Made by a program: the position numbers and the translations under genes
Source: CAZILN01 sp964540005
Lineage (GTDB): Bacteria; Bacteroidota; Bacteroidia; Bacteroidales; SM23-62
Assembly: GCA_964540005.1 (NCBI GenBank)
Contig: CAZILN010000249.1
Span: forward strand, 1 to 24,145
Direction of reading: 5' to 3'
DNA length: 24,145 nt
Notes under the pieces: model-generated
What the model was told of the DNA's origin: nothing
The model's database searches: none
The model's input: the letters and a program-made list of their open reading frames with translations, nothing else
Shown here: positions 1 through 6,051 of the stretch, piece after piece
How positions within the stretch are numbered: position 1 is the stretch's first letter
How the letters are laid out: every line of letters begins with the position of its first letter

Positions 1-19
1 TGCAAATCGATTGCAAATA

Positions 20-63
20 GAAAGCCAGTTAATTGCAGATATCTCTGTAACTAACTGGCTTTC
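20..63 (-). terminator. 12-bp perfect hairpin just beyond the tRNA-Pro fragment
   Basis: Positions 20-31 (GAAAGCCAGTTA) and 52-63 (TAACTGGCTTTC) are perfect reverse complements separated by 20 bases. Read on the minus strand, the hairpin begins 5 bases after the end of the tRNA fragment, where a tRNA transcription terminator would sit. The bases following it on that strand (TATTTGCAATCG) are only mildly T-rich, so termination is plausible but not certain. A recombinase or protein-binding inverted repeat is the alternative. Confidence 0.5.
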
Positions 64-67
64 AGTG

Positions 68-121
68 TCGGGGTGGAATGATTCGAACACTCGACCCCCT
101 GCTCCCAAAGCAGGTGCGCTA
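68..121 (-). pseudogene. 3' fragment of tRNA-Pro(TGG); candidate att site
   Basis: The minus strand reads as the 3' three quarters of a proline tRNA. It has the end of the D arm (TAGCGCACC), an anticodon stem-loop CCTGC-TTTGGGA-GCAGG with anticodon TGG (plus-strand 105-107), a T arm GAGTG-TTCGAAT-CATTC with one G-U pair, and the acceptor 3' strand CACCCCG followed by discriminator A at 68. The matching 5' part (a CGGGGTG acceptor strand and the first half of the D arm) is absent: beyond position 121 the sequence changes to unrelated AT-rich DNA. No CCA is encoded. Such 3' tRNA fragments are the usual footprint left at one end of an element that integrated into a tRNA gene. An intact copy is not in this window, and neither is an integrase. 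A degenerate tRNA gene not caused by integration cannot be excluded. Confidence 0.75.
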
Positions 122-257
122 AATTTTAGTTTTCAAATAGATAAATTCTCTGTCCATTTGATTGTAACACATTTTGCTAATAAGTACTATTTTTTTTCAA
201 TGTTTTATATACTCTTCAGCCGCTTTCAGCGTTTTCTTATAAAATAGTCTAAAAATC

Positions 258-485
258 ATGAAACTTATCAAGTATCTGCTTTTCGTAACTGCAGGCATCT
301 GTATAGCAGTCTTCGGAATAGTTATGGCCGAGTGGTTTTTTCATTTCACGGTGATTCCGGGATTCCTTGAGGTTACATTCCTTAGTGATGCGATCATTTT
401 TTCTGTTATCGCAGCATTGGGGGCAGGTTTATCAATCTTCGGAGTGGTAAGGATAATCAGGATGAGACAAAAACTTGCCGTATAG
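258..485 (+). CDS. small two-helix membrane protein, hypothetical
   Basis: This 75-residue protein has no family I recognise. It contains two hydrophobic segments long enough to span the membrane, roughly residues 5-27 and 43-66. A short polar stretch lies between them, and the C-terminal tail is basic (RIIRMRQKLAV), which suggests that the tail faces the cytoplasm. The start is preceded by A-rich sequence without a clear Shine-Dalgarno site, which is common in Bacteroidota. It stands alone between the tRNA fragment and the decarboxylase, with 249 non-coding bases after it. The hydrophobic pattern and clean codons favour a real gene, but nothing in the context says what it does. Confidence 0.55.
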   Translation: MKLIKYLLFVTAGICIAVFGIVMAEWFFHFTVIPGFLEVTFLSDAIIFSVIAALGAGLSIFGVVRIIRMRQKLAV

Positions 486-734
486 CTTGCCGGATAGTGA
501 ATTACGCGAGCGCATTCCCAGAAGCTCTACTTCGGGGTTAGCGAGCACAAATGAATAGCCTGCCTGCTTATACCTGAACCGGTATCTGATTTATGACCGG
601 ACCCTCCACCAGGTGATATTCTTTCATTTTAGTGGAAGTATCTCAGAATTTCTGCCCTAATTTCAAGGGCTCAATACTCATTATTGCATAATAAATCTTA
701 ATTTCAAATCCTGCAACCTTCAAACCTACAGGAT
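486..734. other. non-coding gap with no strong signal
   Basis: No convincing open frame is present. The only structure seen is weak: a 5-bp hairpin GCCCT/AGGGC (654-658 and 666-670) and a 5-bp inverted repeat ATACC/GGTAT (570-574 and 581-585). The last 60 bases are AT-rich and presumably hold the promoter of the decarboxylase gene, but I could not find a full TTTG plus TAnnTTTG pair. Confidence 0.4.
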
Positions 735-2153
735 ATGATAGATACAGGAGAATTCAGGAAATATGCCCATGAACTGGTGGATTGGATGGCCGATTACTAT
801 GAAGGGATCGAGAAATACCCGGTCAAATCCCTGGTAAAACCGGGTGATGTTTACAATAAGATCCCTGATTCACCCCCTCAGCATGGACAGTCAATGGATG
901 AGATCATCAAAGATTTTCAGAAGATCATCATACCAGGTATCACTCACTGGCAAAGCCCGAATTACTTTGCCTATTTTACTGCCAATTCAAGCTACCCATC
1001 TGTTCTTGCCGAGATGCTCACCGCCGCACTGGGGGCTCAGTGCATGATATGGGAGACATCTCCGGCTGCAGCTGAACTTGAGGAGAAAATGATGAACTGG
1101 CTCAGGAACCTGATAGGGCTCCCCTCTGAGTTTGACGGAGTGATACAGGATACCGGTTCCACAGCCACCCTTGTTGCCATTCTTACTGCAAGGGAAAAAT
1201 TAACGGGGTATCTGGTGAACAAGGAAGGACTTGGCACCCATCCCGATCTGAGGGTGTATGCAAGTTCTGAAGTGCATTCATCAATTGATAAGTCGGTCAG
1301 GATAGCCGGACTGGGACAGGATAATATGCTAAAGATCGAGGTGGATGAAGCACTTGCCATGAAGCCCAAGGCGCTGAGGAGGGCGATACAGTCGGATCTG
1401 TCAGCAGGAATGCGGCCGCTCTGTGTGGTAGCTGCCCTGGGAACTACCGGGACCCTTGCCATTGATCCGCTTGGACCCATTGCAGAGATCTGCAAGGAAT
1501 TCAATATTTGGCTGCATGTGGACGCGGCCTATGCCGGATCTGCCCTGGTCCTGCCGGAACACCGGTGGATGATAGAGGGTATTGAGCAAGTGGACAGCCT
1601 GTTTTTTAATCCCCACAAATGGATGTTTACCAATTTTGATTGTTCGGCCTATTTTGTGAGGGATACCGAAGCATTGATACGAACTTTTGAGATCCTGCCG
1701 GAATACCTGAAAACAGGAACCAGGGGAAAGGTGAAGGATTACCGCGACTGGGGGATACAACTGGGGAGGAGGTTCCGGGCCCTGAAACTCTGGTTTGTGC
1801 TGCGGAATTTCGGGACAGAAGGTATAAAGCAAAAGATCGCCTTCCATATTGAACTGGCCGGGAAACTGGCTTCAAAAATCGAGGAAAGTAATAATTTCGA
1901 ATTGATTAAACCGCAACACCTGGCCCTGGTATGTTTCCGTTATGCACCCCCTGGGATAAACGATACCGAACAACTGAACCGGCTTAACCATAAGTTGCTC
2001 GATGCCATAAATAAGACGGGTAAGGCCTATCTGACCCATACCAAGGTGAATGGACTTACAACTTTGAGGATGGTTACCAGCCAGACATATATCAAAGAAG
2101 AAAATGTGAACAGGGCCTGGCAGCTGATTAACGATATAGCGGCTACTTTATAG
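735..2153 (+). CDS. PLP-dependent aromatic-L-amino-acid-decarboxylase-like enzyme
   Basis: This 472-residue group II (fold type I) PLP decarboxylase most resembles the AADC/tyrosine/tryptophan decarboxylase branch, which converts aromatic amino acids to amines and CO2 in the cytoplasm. The landmarks are in order: the substrate-side segment NYFAYFTANSSYPS (76-89), the ring-stacking His181 in SSEVHSSID, Asp263 in HVDAAYAG (contacts the PLP nitrogen), and the Schiff-base Lys295 in NPHKW. The catalytic-loop Tyr is kept (Tyr336 in DYRDWG); changing it to Phe turns plant homologues into aldehyde synthases, so true decarboxylation is expected here. The loop just before it looks about two residues shorter than in animal AADC. 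Length is normal for the family. The start has a close AGGA upstream. An SDR reductase follows after 61 bases on the same strand, so co-transcription is plausible. The exact substrate cannot be read from sequence. Confidence 0.9.
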   Translation: MIDTGEFRKYAHELVDWMADYYEGIEKYPVKSLVKPGDVYNKIPDSPPQHGQSMDEIIKDFQKIIIPGITHWQSPNYFAYFTANSSYPSVLAEMLTAALGAQCMIWETSPAAAELEEKMMNWLRNLIGLPSEFDGVIQDTGSTATLVAILTAREKLTGYLVNKEGLGTHPDLRVYASSEVHSSIDKSVRIAGLGQDNMLKIEVDEALAMKPKALRRAIQSDLSAGMRPLCVVAALGTTGTLAIDPLGPIAEICKEFNIWLHVDAAYAGSALVLPEHRWMIEGIEQVDSLFFNPHKWMFTNFDCSAYFVRDTEALIRTFEILPEYLKTGTRGKVKDYRDWGIQLGRRFRALKLWFVLRNFGTEGIKQKIAFHIELAGKLASKIEESNNFELIKPQHLALVCFRYAPPGINDTEQLNRLNHKLLDAINKTGKAYLTHTKVNGLTTLRMVTSQTYIKEENVNRAWQLINDIAATL

Positions 2154-2214
2154 AACCACTTTATAGCTTTGTCACAATCGGGATAGATGGATTTTTTATA
2201 ACTTAAGCTGCTCT

Positions 2215-2988
2215 ATGGACAGGGATCAAAAATGGAATCTAAACGGTAAAAAAGCACTGGTAACAGGAGGCACCAGGGGTATTGGCAAAGCTATTGCCGA
2301 TGAGCTGCTTGATCTCGGGGCAGAGCTTTTCCTGGTGGCACGGTCTGCACAGGATATCGAAAGCTGCCTGGCCGCGTGGAGAGCAGAGAACAGGACAGTA
2401 TACGGGTGGGCTGCTGATCTGAGCAGGCAGGAGGAGCGGACCGGACTGCTTGAAAAAATTGCCGGGACATGGGATTCCCTGGATATCCTGGTAAATAACG
2501 TGGGCACCAACATAAGGAAAAAGGTATCTGAATACAGCAGTGATGAGTTTGACTTCCTGCTGGAGACTATTTATAAATCAAGCTATGTAATAACCAAGGA
2601 ATTGTACAAGCTGTTGAAGTCATCAGGGAACGCCAGTGTTATAATGATGTCGTCAGTGGCCGGAATGGACCACATTCGTACCGGGGCAATCTATGGTCCG
2701 CTAAAAGCGGCAATGAACCAGTTATGCAAGAACCTGGCTGTGGAATGGGCCCCTGACAATATCCGTGTAAATGCCATCGCGCCCTGGTACATCCGTACCC
2801 CCCTGACCGAAGCTTTACTGGAGAACAAGGAATACCTGGCAGATATTCTTAACAGGACCCCCATGAAGAGGATAGGAACTCCGGAAGAGGTAGCCTCACT
2901 GGCGGCCTTTCTCTGTATGCCAGCCGCCGGGTATATTACAGGCCAGGTAATTGCTGTTGATGGTGGCTTGTCAGTAAATATGTTCTGA
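2215..2988 (+). CDS. SDR oxidoreductase, tropinone-reductase-like
   Basis: This 257-residue classical short-chain dehydrogenase aligns without gaps over long stretches with plant tropinone reductases, as I recall those sequences. It has the glycine motif TGGTRGIG (17-24), NNVG (94-97), Ser147 in MMSSVAG, and Tyr160/Lys164 in IYGPLK. The C-terminal AAGYITGQVIAVDGG is typical. Arg21 in the glycine motif and Arg43 after strand 2 suggest NADP(H) use. The odd point is the catalytic-tetrad asparagine: where tropinone reductase II has Asn in INFEAAY, this protein has Ile119 in TIYKSSY. The protein should still bind cofactor, but the proton relay may work differently. It lies 61 bases after the decarboxylase gene and may reduce a carbonyl derived from the amine; that role is inference. 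No signal peptide is seen, so it is cytoplasmic. Confidence 0.88.
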   Translation: MDRDQKWNLNGKKALVTGGTRGIGKAIADELLDLGAELFLVARSAQDIESCLAAWRAENRTVYGWAADLSRQEERTGLLEKIAGTWDSLDILVNNVGTNIRKKVSEYSSDEFDFLLETIYKSSYVITKELYKLLKSSGNASVIMMSSVAGMDHIRTGAIYGPLKAAMNQLCKNLAVEWAPDNIRVNAIAPWYIRTPLTEALLENKEYLADILNRTPMKRIGTPEEVASLAAFLCMPAAGYITGQVIAVDGGLSVNMF

Positions 2989-3074
2989 TGAACCTTAGAT
3001 CCTGATATGAAACGAACATTATTAAATATTCGAACGATAATTAATCCTAATTCTCTAATTAAATCTGAATACAT

Positions 3075-3950
3075 ATGAAAAAGCTGGCTGTTTTAGTACT
3101 CGTTGCTGTTGTGTGCCTGCTCACAGCAGCACAGGACGATCCTTTACGTATTATTGTAATCGGGGCCCATCCCGATGATTGCGAATCAAGGGCTGCAGGG
3201 AGCGCTGCCCTCTGGGTACAGATGGGGCACAAGGTTAAATTTGTATCAGTGACCAACGGGGATGCCGGGCACCAGGCCAAAGGAGGAGGAGCACTGGCTA
3301 AAATCAGGCATGCAGAGGCCCTGGAATCAGGAAAGATCCTTGGAGTGGAATATGAGATCCTGGACAACCATGATGCCGAACTAATGCCTACTCTTGAAAA
3401 CCGCAAACAAATCATCCGCCTGATAAGGGAATGGAAGGCCGATGTGGTGATAAGCCACCGGCCCAATGATTACCATCCGGACCACCGCTACACAGGGATA
3501 CTGGTACAGGATGCGGCTTATCTGGTTATCGTACCGAATATAGTACCCGATTGTCCACCGCTTGAGAATAATCCCGTTTTTCTTTATTCCCAGGACCGCT
3601 TCCAGAAGCCCAACCCGTTTTCACCGGATATAGTTGTTGGCATTGATAAGGTCATGGATAAGAAGATCAGATCACTGGCGGCCCATGAATCGCAGATGTT
3701 TGAGTGGTTGGCCTGGACAGCACACAGGCTTGATGAGGTGCCGGAAGGTAAGGAAGAAAGGTTGAAGTGGCTTGCCGACAGCAGGTTCGGGCGTGAGGTT
3801 AGTCCCAATATCAGGGAAGCACTGATCAAATGGTACGGAGAGGATGCCGGAAGCAAGTTCAAATATGCAGAGGCTTTCGAGATATGCGAATTCGGCAGTT
3901 ATCCGGATGAGGAGGATATCCTCAGATTGTTTCCGATGATCGGGAAATAA
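3075..3950 (+). CDS. secreted PIG-L/LmbE-family de-N-acetylase, copy 1
   Basis: This 291-residue member of the PIG-L (LmbE-like) family consists of zinc-dependent enzymes that remove N-acetyl groups from GlcNAc-containing small molecules or glycoconjugates. A signal peptide covers about residues 1-19 and ends in LLTAAQDD, so the protein is exported. The first metal motif is AHPDDCE (31-37, likely ligands His32 and Asp35) and the second is HPDH (134-137, ligand His137). The family block VTNGDAGH follows strand 2. Between the metal motif and AALW this copy reads SRAAGS, one residue longer than copy 2. The next gene, 115 bases downstream, is a close paralogue. The substrate is unknown; the sulfatase further on, which resembles N-sulfoglucosamine sulfohydrolase, makes an amino-sugar substrate attractive but unproven. 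Confidence 0.88.
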   Translation: MKKLAVLVLVAVVCLLTAAQDDPLRIIVIGAHPDDCESRAAGSAALWVQMGHKVKFVSVTNGDAGHQAKGGGALAKIRHAEALESGKILGVEYEILDNHDAELMPTLENRKQIIRLIREWKADVVISHRPNDYHPDHRYTGILVQDAAYLVIVPNIVPDCPPLENNPVFLYSQDRFQKPNPFSPDIVVGIDKVMDKKIRSLAAHESQMFEWLAWTAHRLDEVPEGKEERLKWLADSRFGREVSPNIREALIKWYGEDAGSKFKYAEAFEICEFGSYPDEEDILRLFPMIGK

Positions 3951-3981
3951 TGGTTTTAATGGTTACTCAGGACAATATCTC

Positions 3982-4026
3982 CCGGGTGGATGCTGTGTGC
4001 AGGTGTGAACCCGGATATGTTTTAAT
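3982..4026 (+). terminator. weak hairpin after deacetylase copy 1
   Basis: CCGGGT (3982-3987) pairs with ACCCGG (4009-4014) across a 21-base loop, followed by ATATGTTTTAATC. It may end or attenuate transcription between the two deacetylase copies. The short stem and long loop keep confidence low. Confidence 0.25.
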
Positions 4027-4065
4027 CAAATAGTATTTTTTTTATGAACTCTAATACCTGATTCA

Positions 4066-4935
4066 ATGAAAAAGCCAGTAGTTGTATTAATAATGGTTCT
4101 TATATGCATGTTAGTGGTAGCCCAGGATGATCCGCTGCGCATCATTATCATTGGGGCCCATCCAGATGATTGTGAAGGAAACGGAGGGACTGCTGCACTC
4201 TGGGTGGAAATGGGGCACAAGGTGAAATTTGTCTCGGTAACCAACGGAGATGCCGGTCACCAGGATATAGGCGGAGGTGCCCTGGCCAGGATCAGGCACG
4301 CGGAAGCCATGGAAGCCGGAAAGATACTGGGAGTAGAATATGAAATTCTCGACAACCACGATGCTGAATTAATGCCGACCCTTGAAAACCGCAAACAGAT
4401 CATCCGCCTGATAAGGGAATGGAATGCCGACGTGGTGATCAGTCACCGACCTAATGATTATCACCCCGATCACCGCTATACCGGGATACTGGTACAGGAT
4501 GCAGCTTATCTTGTTATCGTGCCCAATATAGTGCCTGATTGTCCACCGTTGAAGAAGAATCCTGTTTTTCTTTATGCACAGGACCATTTCCAGAAGCCCA
4601 ATCCGTTTTCTCCGGATATTGTTGTAGGCATCGATGAAGTCATCGACAAGAAGATCGAATCATTTGCAGCCCATGAATCACAGGTGTTTGAGTGGATACC
4701 CTGGACATACGGCGGACTTGATGACGTCCCTGAAGGCAGGGAGGCCAGGATGGAAATGCTAAAAGCCCAGTACCAGCCCCGGATCACTCCTCAGATCAGG
4801 GAGGCCCTGATCAGGTGGTACGGACAGGTGGCCGGGAGTAAAATAAAATATGCCGAAGCCTTCGAGATATGCGAATTTGGCAGTTATCCGGATGAGGAGG
4901 ATATCCTCAGGCTCTTCCCGATGATTAAGAAATAA
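4066..4935 (+). CDS. secreted PIG-L/LmbE-family de-N-acetylase, copy 2
   Basis: This 289-residue paralogue of the preceding gene has the same exported, zinc-dependent deacetylase architecture. The signal peptide spans about residues 1-19 (ending LVVAQDD). Metal motifs are AHPDDCE (31-37) and HPDH (133-136). After the first motif it reads GNGGTAALW, one residue shorter than copy 1 and closer to the GGTA wording usual in the family. From about residue 202 to 235 it differs markedly from copy 1 (IPWTYGGLDDVPEG against LAWTAHRLDEVPEG, then an unrelated stretch), which could change substrate choice. The gene converges on an isomerase gene 35 bases downstream, with only a 5-bp AAGGT/ACCTT hairpin between them. 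Confidence 0.88.
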   Translation: MKKPVVVLIMVLICMLVVAQDDPLRIIIIGAHPDDCEGNGGTAALWVEMGHKVKFVSVTNGDAGHQDIGGGALARIRHAEAMEAGKILGVEYEILDNHDAELMPTLENRKQIIRLIREWNADVVISHRPNDYHPDHRYTGILVQDAAYLVIVPNIVPDCPPLKKNPVFLYAQDHFQKPNPFSPDIVVGIDEVIDKKIESFAAHESQVFEWIPWTYGGLDDVPEGREARMEMLKAQYQPRITPQIREALIRWYGQVAGSKIKYAEAFEICEFGSYPDEEDILRLFPMIKK

Positions 4936-4970
4936 AAAAGGTGAAATATACCTTAAATCAGTAATAGGGT

Positions 4971-5888
4971 CTAAATAAACTCGGCGCTGTTGATGTAGTC
5001 GAAGCTCATTTTGATGCTTTCATACTCATCCCTTTTGCAGCTGTCCTGTTCCACAAAGATGAGTTTCAGTCCGGCAGTTTCACGAGCGGCAAAGATTCTT
5101 TTGAAATCAATGGTACCATAACCGACCTCGGCAAAGGCCTTATCTTCGCTGTCCTCCATATCCTTCAGGTGCCAAAGGGGGAAGCGGCCTGGGTATTTAT
5201 TAAAGTAAGCGACAATGTCTTTATCGGCCCTTTTGACCCAGTACAGGTCGGGTTCGAAAATGACCAGTCCGGGTTCTGTTTCATCCAGGAGGACATCGTA
5301 TCCCATCTGACCGTCAAGAACATTAAACTCAAAGTCATGATTATGATACCCGCAGGTGATGCCAGCTTCCTTGCACATTTCGCCGAACTTATTGAATGAC
5401 TCCGCCCAGCTCTTATAATCATCAATGCTGCTGCGCACATTAGGCATGAGAAAGGCATTTACAAGATACTTGGTGCCAAGAATATTAAAATCCGCGATCA
5501 TCTTCTTCCAGCTGTCCTTGACTTTTTCCTTATTATCTTCGTTCATGCGCTGAATTCCCATATGACTGCTTATCACTGTCAAACCCAGGCCATCGGTAAT
5601 GGATTTCAATTCTGCCGGTTCCTTACCCAGGAGTTTGCCATTCCCGTAGCCGTATGCTTCAATATTTTTATACCCGATCTCCGCTACTTTTTCCAGTACG
5701 TCTTCCAGGCCGTCCTTGACTTTATTCCTGAGCGTATACAACTGAAGACCGATTTCCTTATTGCCCAGAATACTTTTCGAGGCATGAGCAGATGCTTGAG
5801 CGTTGTTTTTAAAAGCCAGTCCGGGTACAATAAGGCCAGCGGCAGCAGCCATTGAGGCTGTCCTGATAAAATCTCTTCTATTTTTCAT
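4971..5888 (-). CDS. exported sugar phosphate isomerase/epimerase-like TIM barrel (1)
   Basis: This 305-residue protein of the xylose-isomerase-like TIM-barrel (AP endonuclease 2) superfamily includes metal-dependent isomerases, epimerases and, in Bacteroides, lyases acting on 3-keto-sugars. A twin-arginine-type leader is seen (NRRDFIRTA at 3-11, then an alanine-rich core to about residue 33), so it is probably exported folded. Likely metal and active-site residues are Glu77 in NIEAYG, HNHDFEF (182-188), Asp214 in EPDLYW, HLKDME (240-245) and Glu280 in FVEQD. It is clearly paralogous to the protein at 17723-18583, sharing HNHD-EF, DLYW, YPGRF and KDM. Its gene is divergent from the sulfatase gene across 163 bases that contain an 8-bp inverted repeat. 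Substrate unknown. Confidence 0.85.
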   Translation of the reverse strand: MKNRRDFIRTASMAAAAGLIVPGLAFKNNAQASAHASKSILGNKEIGLQLYTLRNKVKDGLEDVLEKVAEIGYKNIEAYGYGNGKLLGKEPAELKSITDGLGLTVISSHMGIQRMNEDNKEKVKDSWKKMIADFNILGTKYLVNAFLMPNVRSSIDDYKSWAESFNKFGEMCKEAGITCGYHNHDFEFNVLDGQMGYDVLLDETEPGLVIFEPDLYWVKRADKDIVAYFNKYPGRFPLWHLKDMEDSEDKAFAEVGYGTIDFKRIFAARETAGLKLIFVEQDSCKRDEYESIKMSFDYINSAEFI

Positions 5889-5937
5889 AAACTTGCTTTT
5901 TATTTATTAACGAATGATTAGCCGATAAATTTAATTG

Positions 5938-5961
5938 AATTCTGTAAGAAATAACAGAATT
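5938..5961. promoter_or_regulatory. inverted repeat in the divergent isomerase/sulfatase gap, possible operator
   Basis: AATTCTGT (5938-5945) and ACAGAATT (5954-5961) form a perfect 8-bp inverted repeat with an 8-base spacer. The position between two divergent starts (5888 minus and 6052 plus) suits an operator for both genes. No regulator gene lies nearby, and the AT-rich content allows chance occurrence. Confidence 0.3.
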
Positions 5962-6051
5962 AAGCTTCTTAGTTTTCATTCTGTCGCTTTAAAAGAATAT
6001 ATTCGTAATTGACTGAGATCATAAGAACTTTTACTATTAAATCAGATAATC

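Larger units (their letters stand above)
3075..4935 (+). repeat. tandem gene duplication of PIG-L deacetylase
   Basis: The two adjacent deacetylase genes (3075-3950 and 4066-4935) are a tandem duplication, with proteins roughly 80% identical by eye. The block from KILGVEYE to DCPPL (about 77 residues) differs at one position, and 27 residues near the C-terminus are identical. DNA differences are mostly at third codon positions, so both copies are under purifying selection. Some short stretches are identical at DNA level, for example about 30 bp near 3893 and 4878. Divergence is concentrated at about residues 203-235. Confidence 0.9.

Noticed and set aside
11..247. 78-codon open frame on the plus strand across the left edge
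   Set aside because: It runs antisense through the tRNA-Pro fragment and hairpin, and its protein shows no family-like composition.
654..670. GCCCT/AGGGC hairpin before the decarboxylase gene
   Set aside because: A 5-bp stem with no following T-run and no conserved context is too weak to call.
941..960. TACCAGGTA-like sequence resembling the palindrome at 11591
   Set aside because: It matches only the inner part and lies inside the decarboxylase coding region.
4936..4970. AAGGT/ACCTT hairpin between convergent deacetylase and isomerase genes as a terminator
   Set aside because: The stem is only 5 bp and AT-rich and there is no good T-run, so it is within chance expectation.
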